From NCBI RefSeq assembly GCF_041893525.1, contig NZ_CP169068.1: 64,000 bases of DNA; one strand, 5' to 3'. Source of the stretch: Phaeobacter bryozoorum (GTDB lineage: Bacteria > Pseudomonadota > Alphaproteobacteria > Rhodobacterales > Rhodobacteraceae). The position numbers and the translations under genes are program-made. Numbering within the stretch: position 1 is the stretch's first letter; every line of letters starts with the position of its first letter. Positions 1 through 8,308 of this stretch are shown in pieces. The notes beneath the pieces were generated by a model that saw nothing but the letters and a program-made list of their open reading frames with translations, did not search any database and was not told the DNA's origin.

Positions 1-474
1 AGCCTCGCAAACTGCGGCCAACGCCACATTACCAAAGTAACGCGCGAAGACCTCCGGCGCGGCCTCGCAGAGTTTCTGAAGAGAGTTCCAGATCCGGTCA
101 TTCGAGCCTGCCGCCGCGAAGTGATCCGCACCGCCACCATTGGCCAGCTTCTCCTGTGCGATGATCTGTTCATATATCGCGCTCGCGCTGTCGATAGCAG
201 CCGTGTCCTGATAGGCCTGTTTCAGCACCAATACGCCGGCCCCTTCGCGCAAACCTTGCGCCCATTCCGCCATCAGCCGCCGCCGGTCATCACTGTTGCC
301 GAGCATCCCGCTGAGGGCCGTCATGTCGTAGATCGGGATATTCTTCACGATGGCACCCGCGAGCGGCACCTGATCCGCCGTCAAATCCTGTTCAACCAGC
401 TTCCGAAAATCACTCAAGTCACATCCGGCAGGGTCGAAGTAGGTATCTCCTCTCCTTGCTGCTCTGTCCGCCAT
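1..474 (-). CDS. Phytanoyl-CoA dioxygenase (PhyH)-like protein, N-terminal part
   Basis: The gene runs off the left edge, so only the first 158 codons are visible. I read the frame directly: it starts at ATG 474-472 with an AAAGGAG ribosome site just upstream and stays open to base 1. The protein begins MADRAARRGDTYFDPAGC and has a GAGVLVLKQAY stretch near residue 80 and an ADHFAAAGSNDRIWN stretch near residue 120. These resemble the N-terminus of the Fe(II)/2-oxoglutarate-dependent PhyH-like family common in Roseobacters. The iron-binding His-x-Asp motif would lie beyond the window, so activity cannot be judged. It is divergent from the LacI regulator at 569, its likely controller. The family call rests on recalled similarity. 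Confidence 0.55.
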   Translation of the reverse strand, partial: MADRAARRGDTYFDPAGCDLSDFRKLVEQDLTADQVPLAGAIVKNIPIYDMTALSGMLGNSDDRRRLMAEWAQGLREGAGVLVLKQAYQDTAAIDSASAIYEQIIAQEKLANGGGADHFAAAGSNDRIWNSLQKLCEAAPEVFARYFGNVALAAVCEA

Positions 475-568
475 CCCTGTTCTCCTTTGCGCGGTTTCAA
501 ATCTCCTGCCATCAGACTGCCGGTGTAATCACTTGTGGTCAGCCGCATGATCCATCAAAAATACATCA

Positions 569-1606
569 ATGAGCCATCGCTTCCCGATTAAGGATATCGC
601 TCGGCAGTCCGGGCTGAGCACGGCAACCGTGGACCGCGTCCTGAACGGGCGCGCCAATGTCAGCGCCCGCAGTCGCGCCAGGGTCGCGGCGGCCATTGCC
701 GAGCTGGAGGGCCAGGAACAGCAGCTCTCAGCCCGTGGGCGACGCCTCTATTTCGACGTTGTTGTCGAGGCTCCCGAACGGTTCAGCCGGGAAATCCGTC
801 TCGCGACCGAGGCCGTCCTTCCAACCATCGGTCCGGCGGTGATCCATACCCGCTACAGTTTCCGACAAATTATGTCCGCCGATGACTGCGTTGAAATCCT
901 CGGGCAGATCGCCCGGCGCGGCAGCCATGGGGTTGTGCTGAAGGCACGGGATCTGCCCCAGATTATTGCAACGGTGGCCGAACTGGACAGCAAAGGCATT
1001 CCTGTTGTCTGTGTCTTTACCGACCTGCCAAACAGCCCCCGCAGGCTCTATTGCGGACCCAACAATTATGCGGCGGGCCAGTCTGCCGCCTACATGATCG
1101 ACAAATGCCTTCCCGGCATCCCTGGCCCGGGCGCAACCATCCTGACCACCCTTAGCCAGATGGCATTCCACGGTGAGGAACAACGTCGGCGCGGCTTCTT
1201 GCGCGTCTTGCAGGAACGCCGCCCGGATCTGAGACTGGTCACCCTCAGTGCCGGTGCAGGCCTTGCGCTGGAAACCACGGAGCTGCTGCGTCAACGGCTG
1301 GCCGAACCGAATCTCGGCCGGATAGTGGCGGTCTATTCAATGGGCGGCGCCAATCGCGCCATCATCGAACAGCTGAGCGCCTTTGGCCACCAGCCCCGCG
1401 CCTATATCGCCCATGATCTGGATGCGGAAAATCGAACCCTGATGCGTCAGGGCAAGATCACCGTGGTCCTGCAACACGACATCGCCAGCGATATGCGCAA
1501 TGCCTTTCTCAGCCTGCTCCATGCCAACCACATCCTGAAGGCAACTCTCCCCGCGACTCAGAGCAGGATCTCCATGGTTACGCCCTTCGACGCCAGCGAA
1601 AGCTGA
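569..1606 (+). CDS. LacI-family transcriptional regulator
   Basis: A 345-residue protein with an N-terminal LacI-type helix-turn-helix (IKDIARQSGLSTATVDRVLNG, residues about 7-27, with hinge-helix-like RARVAAAIAEL following) and a periplasmic-binding-protein-like effector domain (residues about 60-335). The effector part has sugar-binding-type features such as GHQPRAYIAHDLDAENR near the C-terminus. It probably represses or activates the divergent PhyH-like gene, whose start is only 94 bases away, so one operator between 475 and 568 could serve both. The ligand is unknown; the C-terminal domain resembles those that bind sugars or polyols. The next gene downstream (1832) is 225 bases away and may be independent. 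Confidence 0.85.
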   Translation: MSHRFPIKDIARQSGLSTATVDRVLNGRANVSARSRARVAAAIAELEGQEQQLSARGRRLYFDVVVEAPERFSREIRLATEAVLPTIGPAVIHTRYSFRQIMSADDCVEILGQIARRGSHGVVLKARDLPQIIATVAELDSKGIPVVCVFTDLPNSPRRLYCGPNNYAAGQSAAYMIDKCLPGIPGPGATILTTLSQMAFHGEEQRRRGFLRVLQERRPDLRLVTLSAGAGLALETTELLRQRLAEPNLGRIVAVYSMGGANRAIIEQLSAFGHQPRAYIAHDLDAENRTLMRQGKITVVLQHDIASDMRNAFLSLLHANHILKATLPATQSRISMVTPFDASES

Positions 1607-1831
1607 CCAAAGCGTGCCTTTATCGGCTTCTTCCGGAACACAGGAATATTTCTGCGCTGGCGCTTTCAACATAGCCTGCGACGCAAATGCCCTTTTGATT
1701 GCAAGCGCCAGTCCTGGCGCTGAAAGGCCGTCTCGCCAAAGGCCGATTTTTCAGCCTCGAAGATGCAATTCTTGTTTCTCTTTGCGCTCATTCTTGGAAT
1801 GCTTTCGACAATAGCCAGCAGGGAGAGCGGC

Positions 1832-2797
1832 ATGAAAGTAGGATTTATTGGCCTTGGCAACGTCGGCGGCAAACTGAGCGGCAGCCTGCTGCGCAACGGT
1901 ATCGACCTCAGCGTCTATGACCTGAACGACACGCTGGTCGCAAAGGCGGCCGAGGCGGGAGCGACGGCAGCGAAGAACCCCGCCGAGTTGATGTGCAGCT
2001 GTGACGCGGTGATCACCTGCCTGCCGTCGCCTGCGGCCTCGGATCAGGTTATGCAGCAGATGCTGCCGGAGATTGGCCCCGGCAAGATCTGGATGGAGAT
2101 GTCCACCACCGATGAGGCAGAGGTCAAACGCCTCGGCGAGCTGGTGGCGCAGGCGGGCGGCACAGCCGTAGACTGCCCGGTGTCGGGCGGATGCCACCGG
2201 GCCGATACCGGAAACATCTCGATCTTCGCCGGATGTGACCGCGAAACCTTCGAACGGATCGTCCCCCTGCTGAAAACCATGGGGCGGCGCATTCTGCACA
2301 CTGGGCCGATCGGCTCGGCGTCGGTGCTGAAAGTCATCACCAATTATCTGGCCACCGCCAACCTGCTGACCTGCTGCGAGGCGCTGGTCACGGCCAAGGC
2401 TGCAGGCATGGATCTCAACACCGCCTATGAGGCGATCAAGATCTCCTCCGGCACCTCATTCGTGCATGAAACGGAAAGCCAGGTGATCCTGAATGGATCC
2501 CGCGATATTTCCTTCACCATGGATCTGGTTTCAAAGGATATCGGCCTGTTTCAGGCTGTGGCGGATCGGCATAACGTCCCCCTCGAAATCAACCCGTTGA
2601 TGATCAAGATCTTCAAGGACGGCGAAGCCCGTTTCGGCAGCCGCGAATTGTCGCCAAACATCATCCGGCGGCTGGAAGAGGCAACAGGGCTAGACATCAG
2701 AGCGCCCGGGTTTCCGGCTGAGATGGTCGACGACGAGCCGGAGGAACCGGGCTACGAGGTGATCCCCACGGGCCGCAACGCAGCTACCGGCAGCTAA
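1832..2797 (+). CDS. NAD(P)-dependent oxidoreductase, 3-hydroxyisobutyrate dehydrogenase family
   Basis: The start chosen is ATG 1832 (MKVGFIGLGNVGG), preceded by GGGAGAG; the open frame extends upstream but lacks similarity there. The 321-residue protein has the GxGxxG Rossmann motif at residues 7-12, the family substrate motif DCPVSGG at about residue 114, and the conserved catalytic lysine at about K167 in SVLKVITNYL. These define the beta-hydroxyacid dehydrogenases (3-hydroxyisobutyrate, tartronate semialdehyde, succinate-semialdehyde reductases). The C-terminus has an acidic tail (DDEPEEPG) not needed for the fold. The neighbours do not settle the substrate. A hairpin terminator follows at 2822. 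Confidence 0.85.
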   Translation: MKVGFIGLGNVGGKLSGSLLRNGIDLSVYDLNDTLVAKAAEAGATAAKNPAELMCSCDAVITCLPSPAASDQVMQQMLPEIGPGKIWMEMSTTDEAEVKRLGELVAQAGGTAVDCPVSGGCHRADTGNISIFAGCDRETFERIVPLLKTMGRRILHTGPIGSASVLKVITNYLATANLLTCCEALVTAKAAGMDLNTAYEAIKISSGTSFVHETESQVILNGSRDISFTMDLVSKDIGLFQAVADRHNVPLEINPLMIKIFKDGEARFGSRELSPNIIRRLEEATGLDIRAPGFPAEMVDDEPEEPGYEVIPTGRNAATGS

Positions 2798-2821
2798 ACC
2801 TCCGATACGGAAAATGGTAGT

Positions 2822-2847
2822 GGGGGCGTCTGGCGATGCCCCCCTTT
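2822..2847 (+). terminator. Rho-independent terminator after the 3-HIBADH-family gene
   Basis: GGGGGC and GCCCCC arms (2822-2827 and 2838-2843) with a ten-base loop, followed by CTTT. It lies 25 bases after the stop codon at 2797 and separates this gene from the IclR-mtoX unit. Confidence 0.6.
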
Positions 2848-2974
2848 AGGCACCTGTGCCCGGGGCGTTGGCTCACGGGCTAGTTGCGCATAGTTCCGCC
2901 GACACATCCTATAGAGTCTTGCCAGACTCATTTTTCCCGAATTACGGTACTATTGTCCGTATTATGGGATTCAC

Positions 2975-3787
2975 ATGCAGGACCGTCAGATCCTCCTTCT
3001 GGAAGCGGTAGCGTCGTCCGCGACGCCAGTGAGCGCAAGCGAGCTGGCCAGAATGACGGCGACCCCTCGGGCCAGCCTCTATCGCCATATTGCCACCCTG
3101 CTGGCCTGCGGGTTCCTGGAAGAGATCGACACCGGCAACCGTTACGTACTGGGCATGCGGTTCATCAAGATTGCGCTGACCGGAAAATCGGACACTCATG
3201 TGATCAACGCGGTCTCCGCCGTGCTGCTACGGGTGGTCAAAGACCTGGGAGAAACCGCATTTCTGGCGCGCTACCGAGCTGGGCGCGTTGACCTCATCCA
3301 TACGCAGGTCCCGACAGATCCTTCTGTTCCCCATATCTACCCCGGGTTGGGCGCGCGTCCGGTTCATGCCTGCTCCTCGGCCAAGGTAATTGCCGCCTTT
3401 TTGGCACCGGAGCTCCAGTGTGATCTGATTGAAACGCAACCCACGCGCTTTACCGACAAGACCCGCACCGACCCCGAGCAGATCACCCGCGAATTGCAGC
3501 AGGTGCGCCGCCACGGCTATGCAACCTGCGACGGCGAGATCGACGTCGGTGTCACCAGCATCGCCGTACCAATCATTATTGATCGTCTCGGCGCGGTTTT
3601 TTCCATGGGCGTGGTCGGGCCATCTGCCCGCATCACTCCGGCCATTCACCCCCGCATTCTGCCAATTTTGTCGAAAGAAGCCATTCACGCCGCTGCGGCC
3701 ATTCAGCATTGCTCGGTCGTTGAGGCGGAAACCACAAATGCCATGTCACTGGCTGCAGCAAAGGAAAGGTCGAACCAACAACACTGA
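2975..3787 (+). CDS. IclR-family transcriptional regulator
   Basis: A 270-residue protein with an N-terminal winged helix-turn-helix (VSASELARMTATPRASLYRH, residues about 18-37) and the IclR effector domain (residues about 75-250, including GARPVHACSSAKVIAAFL and the GEIDVGVTSIAVPI strand typical of the family). It ends only 22 bases before the mtoX start on the same strand, so regulator and structural genes are probably one transcript, or the regulator controls the unit locally. IclR proteins commonly sense small organic acids or aromatics; the ligand here is unknown, and a methylated sulfur compound or its breakdown product is only a guess from context. Confidence 0.85.
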   Translation: MQDRQILLLEAVASSATPVSASELARMTATPRASLYRHIATLLACGFLEEIDTGNRYVLGMRFIKIALTGKSDTHVINAVSAVLLRVVKDLGETAFLARYRAGRVDLIHTQVPTDPSVPHIYPGLGARPVHACSSAKVIAAFLAPELQCDLIETQPTRFTDKTRTDPEQITRELQQVRRHGYATCDGEIDVGVTSIAVPIIIDRLGAVFSMGVVGPSARITPAIHPRILPILSKEAIHAAAAIQHCSVVEAETTNAMSLAAAKERSNQQH

Positions 3788-3809
3788 ATTTATTGAAGGG
3801 AGAAATAAC

Positions 3810-5123
3810 ATGAACAGAAGAGAATTCGGCGGGCTGACCGCTGCTGCAGCACTGGCCATGGCCGGGCCGTTTCGCGCCTTTGCAGACGAAACCTGCCAAT
3901 CCCCCTATATGCCCAAGATTACGGGCCAAGAAGAATTTGTGTACGTCTGGACCCTCGGTGTCGAGGGGATGGGCGACGAGCAGGACAAGATGGTAACCGT
4001 CGACCTCCGCCCTGGCTCATCCACGCGCGGAGAGGTCATCCACAGCCTCTCTGTAGGGGGCCGAAACGAGGCTCATCATGGCGGCTTCTCCGCAGATCGT
4101 CGGTATTTCTGGACCGGCGGGCTTGATACCAATCGCATCTTCATCTTTGACATTCACAGCAACCCGGCGGCCCCCAAGCTGCACAAGGTGATTGAAACCT
4201 TCGTCACCGATTCCGGCGGTGTGGTTGGTCCCCACACGTTTTTTGCCCTGCCCGGCAGCATGATGATCACCGGGCTCAGCAATCAGGACGATCACGGCGG
4301 TCGCACGGCGCTGGTCGAATATAACGATGATGGAGATTACGTCGCCACCTACTGGATGCCCACCGCAGATGACATGCAGGGTGCCGTTGCGGTGGATGGC
4401 GCGGTTGCCGATGGCTACGGCTACGATATCCGCGCGCTGATCCGCAAGAATGTCATGCTCACCTCCTCCTTCACGGGCTGGTCCAACTACATGATGGATT
4501 TTGGCCAGATGTTGCAGGATCCCGAAGCCATGAAACGCTTTGGAAACACGATGGTGCTGTGGGATCTGCACACCCGCCAGCCCCGCAAGGTGTTCAATGT
4601 GCCCGGCGCACCGTTGGAAGTGCGCTTTCCCTGGGGTCCGAATGCCAATTATGCCTTCTCCACCACCGCGCTCACCTCGCAGCTGTGGCTGATCTACGAA
4701 GACGATGGTGGCGAATGGCAGGCCAAATCGGTCGCGGAGATCGGCAACCCGGAGGACATCCCCCTGCCCGTCGATATCTCCATCGCTGCGGATGATCAGA
4801 CGCTCTGGGTCAATTCCTTCATGGATGGCAAAACCCGCCTATTTGACATCTCGGACCCGCATAACCCGTCGCAAATCTACGAGAAGACCATCGACCGGCA
4901 GGTCAATATGGTCAGCCAGAGCTGGGATGGCAAACGGGTCTATTTCTCGTCGTCGCTGCTCGCCAACTGGGACAAGAAGGGCGAGGATGATGTGCAGTAT
5001 CTGCGCGCCTATACATGGGACGGCACAGATCTGGTCGAAGATTTCAATATCGACTTCTATGCCGCTGGATTGGGCCGCGCTCACATCATGCGCTTTGGCA
5101 GCTCGGCGCTTTACTCAGCCTGA
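3810..5123 (+). CDS. mtoX: Methanethiol oxidase, selenium-binding protein (SBP56) family
   Basis: Methanethiol oxidase converts methanethiol to formaldehyde, hydrogen sulfide and hydrogen peroxide. ATG 3810 follows GAAGGGAG. The 437-residue protein starts with a twin-arginine-like signal (MNRREFGGLTAAAALAMAG, probable cut after AFA at about residue 25), so it should act in the periplasm. Family signatures are visible in order: RNEAHHGGFS near residue 84, GPHTFFALPGSMMITGLS near 143, PLEVRFPWGPNANYAFSTTAL near 270 and QSWDGKRVYFSSSLLANWDK near 370. The same blocks occur in human SELENBP1. The length (about 48 kDa) fits bacterial MtoX. The next two genes encode a SCO copper chaperone and a MauG-like enzyme, the partners described for mtoX in Hyphomicrobium. 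Function by similarity and context, not by assay. Confidence 0.85.
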   Translation: MNRREFGGLTAAAALAMAGPFRAFADETCQSPYMPKITGQEEFVYVWTLGVEGMGDEQDKMVTVDLRPGSSTRGEVIHSLSVGGRNEAHHGGFSADRRYFWTGGLDTNRIFIFDIHSNPAAPKLHKVIETFVTDSGGVVGPHTFFALPGSMMITGLSNQDDHGGRTALVEYNDDGDYVATYWMPTADDMQGAVAVDGAVADGYGYDIRALIRKNVMLTSSFTGWSNYMMDFGQMLQDPEAMKRFGNTMVLWDLHTRQPRKVFNVPGAPLEVRFPWGPNANYAFSTTALTSQLWLIYEDDGGEWQAKSVAEIGNPEDIPLPVDISIAADDQTLWVNSFMDGKTRLFDISDPHNPSQIYEKTIDRQVNMVSQSWDGKRVYFSSSLLANWDKKGEDDVQYLRAYTWDGTDLVEDFNIDFYAAGLGRAHIMRFGSSALYSA

Positions 5124-5195
5124 CTGCCAGTTCCCGGGGCGGCCAGCTGCCGCTCCGGTCTCCCCTTGCGGACCTAAACTTGCCGGAGGATCTCC

Positions 5196-5945
5196 ATGCG
5201 CAAGACAACACTCGCTGTTTCCATTACCGCCGCTGCGGCCTTGCTGACGGGCGTTGTCGCCCTGGCCGACACCTGGCGTCCCTCAGATCTGCTCGCACGG
5301 TTGACACCTGCTGCGCTGCGGACCGCCACCACTCCCTTTTCCGATATCTTCCCGAGCGATCCCGCCTTCCAGTTCAGCCCACCGGAACCGGGATCCTACA
5401 GGCTGAACCGGCTGAAGCCCGCACCCGATGGCGCGGTTCTGACCACAAACGGAATACAAACCCGCCTGCACCAGCTGTTCGACGAGAAAATCACCCTTGT
5501 CAGCTTTGTCTATCTTACCTGTGGCGATGTGGACGGCTGCCCGCTGGCCTTCTCGACGCTTTATGACATTCATGATGCCAGCGCCCAGCTGCCCGGACTG
5601 CGCCAGAAGGTGCAGCTGATGACCATCAGCTTTGACCCCGAGCGCGACACGGTAGAGGCGATCGCCGCTTTTGCCCACCCGGTCAGCAGCGACCCCGCCA
5701 GCGCGCAGAAACTGGACTGGCACGTCCTGACCACCGCTGACGCGGAGGCGCTGCGCCCCTTGCTGGATGGATTTGGCCAGGTTGTTGATCGCGGATCCTC
5801 GGATGATCAGATCAATCACCTGCTGCGGATGTATCTGGTCGACACCCAAGGCATGATCCGCAACGTCTATGGTCTTGGCCTGATCGACCCGCGCCTTTTG
5901 ATGACCGACGTGGAGACCCTACTGATGGCGGAGGCCGCAGAGTGA
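5196..5945 (+). CDS. SCO1/SenC/PrrC-family copper chaperone
   Basis: A 249-residue thioredoxin-fold protein with an N-terminal signal or anchor helix (residues 1-24, MRKTTLAVSITAAAALLTG). SCO proteins deliver copper to periplasmic or membrane copper enzymes. The copper-binding cysteines are in TCGDVDGCPLA near residue 110, a C-x5-C spacing rather than the usual C-x3-C, and the third ligand histidine is kept in INHLLRMYLVD near residue 205. It sits 72 bases after mtoX and overlaps the MauG-like gene by four bases (GTGA), so the two are translationally coupled. The likely client is the copper site of the adjacent methanethiol oxidase rather than cytochrome oxidase, whose ctaD lies 29 kb away. 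Confidence 0.88.
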   Translation: MRKTTLAVSITAAAALLTGVVALADTWRPSDLLARLTPAALRTATTPFSDIFPSDPAFQFSPPEPGSYRLNRLKPAPDGAVLTTNGIQTRLHQLFDEKITLVSFVYLTCGDVDGCPLAFSTLYDIHDASAQLPGLRQKVQLMTISFDPERDTVEAIAAFAHPVSSDPASAQKLDWHVLTTADAEALRPLLDGFGQVVDRGSSDDQINHLLRMYLVDTQGMIRNVYGLGLIDPRLLMTDVETLLMAEAAE

Positions 5946-7162
5946 CCCGCCGCCCGCCTGCCTTGCTGCGCCAACATCTTGCACCATGTGCGGCGCTTCT
6001 GGCTCTGCTCTGGACCGTCCCGGCATCGACTGCGGCACCGCTACAGATCTCGGCGGAAACCTGTGAACGCTCGCCCGATAATTGGGCTGAAGCTGCGTCA
6101 AGACGTAGCCGGACGCCGCAGCTCGGCCTACCGCCATTGCAACATCCGGCCGACAACCCGCCCACAGCAGCACGCATTGCGCTTGGCCGACGGATCTTTT
6201 TTGATCGCGCCTTGTCGATCAACAACACCATGTCCTGCGCCATGTGCCATGTGCCGGAACAGGGATTTGCCAATTGGGAGCTGGCGACCTCCATCGGCGT
6301 CGAGGGCCGCAGCGTGAAGCGCAATGCTCCCAGCCTGATCAATGTCGGCCTGCTGCGGCCCCTGTTCCATGATGGGCGCGACCCTACACTGGAAACCCAG
6401 TTCATCGGACCGCTCACCGCCCGTAACGAGATGGCAAACCCATCGGTGGGCCACGTGGTTGCCTATCTTCAGGAGCAGGCTGACTATGACCGATTGTTTC
6501 GCGAGGCATTTGGTGCCTCCGCGTCTCTGGATCGCATAGGTATGGCGCTCGCGGCCTACCAGCGCGCGTTGACGCTGGGCAACAGCTCGTTCGATCGGTG
6601 GTTTTATGGCGGCGACAGCGCTGCTGTTTCTGCAGCGGCCAAACGTGGTTTTGACCTCTTTCGCGGCAAGGCAGGCTGCGTCTCCTGCCACAGCATCGGA
6701 CCAGATGACGCGCTCTTCACCGATCAGCAGTTCCACGACACAGGCTACGGGCAGATGCGCGAACTGGCGCGACAGAACCCGCCCGAAACCCTGCCGGTTC
6801 AGGTCGCTCCCGGCGTGGTCCATCAGATCGACTACGCGCTGGTTCGCGCCGTCAGCGGTCCGCGGGAGGCCGATTTGGGGCGCTACGAAGTCACCGAGGA
6901 TCCACGCGACCGATGGCGTTTCCGCACGCCGACGCTGCGCAATCTCGCCGTCTCGCCGCCCTATATGCACGACGGCGGGTTCGGCACCCTTGCTGAGGTG
7001 ATCGACTTCTACAATGGTGGCGGTGCCAATCTGCCCGGTCAGGATCCGCGCATTCGACCGCTCCGTCTGACCGATGGCGAACAGCGAGACCTGCTGAGCT
7101 TCCTCGAGACGCTCACCTCTTCGGGACTGGACTGCCTCGTCGCGGAGGCACGCCAGCGATAG
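5942..7162 (+). CDS. MauG/cytochrome-c-peroxidase-type di-heme protein
   Basis: A 406-residue exported protein (signal about residues 1-32, ending ASTAA) with two c-type heme sites, CAMCH at residues 99-103 and CVSCH at 246-250. The C-terminal block RTPTLRNLAVSPPYMHDGGF is typical of the di-heme cytochrome c peroxidase/MauG family. MauG proper oxidises tryptophans of a partner to make the TTQ cofactor. In mtoX operons a MauG-like protein is proposed to mature methanethiol oxidase in the same way, or to remove the peroxide product. The start is GTG 5942, overlapping the SCO stop. I could not tell MauG from classical peroxidase by the axial ligand. Confidence 0.87.
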   Translation: MTRRPPALLRQHLAPCAALLALLWTVPASTAAPLQISAETCERSPDNWAEAASRRSRTPQLGLPPLQHPADNPPTAARIALGRRIFFDRALSINNTMSCAMCHVPEQGFANWELATSIGVEGRSVKRNAPSLINVGLLRPLFHDGRDPTLETQFIGPLTARNEMANPSVGHVVAYLQEQADYDRLFREAFGASASLDRIGMALAAYQRALTLGNSSFDRWFYGGDSAAVSAAAKRGFDLFRGKAGCVSCHSIGPDDALFTDQQFHDTGYGQMRELARQNPPETLPVQVAPGVVHQIDYALVRAVSGPREADLGRYEVTEDPRDRWRFRTPTLRNLAVSPPYMHDGGFGTLAEVIDFYNGGGANLPGQDPRIRPLRLTDGEQRDLLSFLETLTSSGLDCLVAEARQR

Positions 7163-7252
7163 GCGCCGAACCGCCCGCAAAACCGGTCGGGCGTCCTGAA
7201 ATCGCCCAAACTCCATGATCAATAGCCGAAACAGACCTGAAGAGGGCGCGTC

Positions 7253-7708
7253 TCACTCTAGGTGATAGCCGCGAAACTCCTTCACCGTAGAAACCGCCAG
7301 CAAGGTCTTCATCTGTGCGACCGACGGGATGTCCGACAACCGGTTGCGATAGAGGTTTTCATAGGTTTCCGTATTGCGCGCCGCGACGCGTATCAGATAG
7401 TCGAACTCCCCCGAAATCAGGTGGCATTCCAACACCTCGGGCATACGGGCAATGGTGTTCTCAAAGGCCTGGATATGCTCGCGCTGCTGACCGACCAGCT
7501 TGATCTCGATAAAGATCTGAAGCTCCAGACCAATCTTCTTGCGATCCAGCCGCGCGGCATAGCCTTCGATCATACCGCTGGCTTCCATCAACTTGACACG
7601 ACGGTGACATGCGGACAAAGACAGCCCTACTTTCTCCGAGAGGCGCGCCATTGATATCTGACCATCCTGCTGCAGGGCGGAAAGAATACGAGAATCCAGC
7701 ATGTCCAT
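7253..7708 (-). CDS. Lrp/AsnC-family transcriptional regulator
   Basis: A 151-residue protein of usual family length. The N-terminal winged helix-turn-helix is MARLSEKVGLSLSACHRRVK (residues about 20-39) and the C-terminal RAM/AsnC ligand domain spans about 65-145 (GEFDYLIRVAARNTETYENL). I chose ATG 7708 (MDMLDSRIL); an in-frame TTG at 7723 is possible but lies within an operator-like repeat. It is divergent from the universal stress protein and alanine symporter genes, a usual arrangement for an amino-acid-sensing regulator of an amino acid carrier. The effector is probably an amino acid, perhaps alanine, by context only. Confidence 0.87.
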   Translation of the reverse strand: MDMLDSRILSALQQDGQISMARLSEKVGLSLSACHRRVKLMEASGMIEGYAARLDRKKIGLELQIFIEIKLVGQQREHIQAFENTIARMPEVLECHLISGEFDYLIRVAARNTETYENLYRNRLSDIPSVAQMKTLLAVSTVKEFRGYHLE

Positions 7709-7710
7709 CG

Positions 7711-7761
7711 GAAATTTTCCCAATACTTAATCGTTATCCGCACATTTTTCCGAAATTTTCC
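7711..7761. promoter_or_regulatory. Direct repeat of GAAATTTTCC, possible Lrp-type operator
   Basis: The ten bases GAAATTTTCC occur exactly at 7711-7720 and 7752-7761, 41 bases apart (about four helical turns), with related CCGAA words beside them. They lie between the divergent Lrp/AsnC gene and the stress-protein gene. Spaced AT-rich sites on one face of the helix are typical for Lrp-family octamers, but binding is inferred. Confidence 0.35.
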
Positions 7762-7854
7762 GAATAGGCAAGGAAATCGAGAACCTTTCCTATCAACAAC
7801 GTCATAAAATTGAGACACTTCGTCACAGGGATGACGTAACCAAGGGAGGGGCAG

Positions 7855-8289
7855 ATGGCCTCAAAAATCGTAGTTGGCTACGACGGCAGCACAAGCGCGC
7901 GGAGTGCGCTCAACTTTGCGCTGGGTGTAGCAAAGGCACAGGGCGGCAGCATTGTAGTCGCGCATGTGCTGGAATGGTCACCATATTCTTTTCTATCCGC
8001 AGCCGAGCTGGCAGAGCGCCACAAGCGCCGCACCGAAGAGCTTGAACGCGCCGAGACCGCGCTGATCCAGCCCCTGCTCAAGGATGTTGAGACCAGCGGT
8101 GTCGAGGTCACGGCCACCGTGAAATACGGCAATATCGCCGAGGTTCTCGTGTCCATCGCGAAGTCCGAAGGGGCCAATCACGTGGTTATCGGGCGCACCG
8201 GCCATTCCGCATTGTCATCGCGGCTGTTTGGTTCGGTCGCAGGCAGTCTGGCGCAGGCCGCGCCGGTTCCGGTCACCATTGTCCCATAA
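7855..8289 (+). CDS. Universal stress protein UspA family
   Basis: A 144-residue single-domain USP. The ATP-binding signature G-2x-G-9x-G(S) is complete near the C-terminus (GRTGHSALSSRLFGSVAG, residues about 113-130), and the first strand IVVGYDGS carries the conserved aspartate, so it is likely an ATP-binding type. The start ATG follows AGGGAGGGGCAG, a strong ribosome site. It is only 19 bases upstream of the symporter gene and should be cotranscribed with it; USP genes paired with transporters often modulate the transporter or share its stress control. The specific role is unknown. Confidence 0.9.
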   Translation: MASKIVVGYDGSTSARSALNFALGVAKAQGGSIVVAHVLEWSPYSFLSAAELAERHKRRTEELERAETALIQPLLKDVETSGVEVTATVKYGNIAEVLVSIAKSEGANHVVIGRTGHSALSSRLFGSVAGSLAQAAPVPVTIVP

Positions 8290-8308
8290 CTGATCGACAG
8301 GGGTCATC

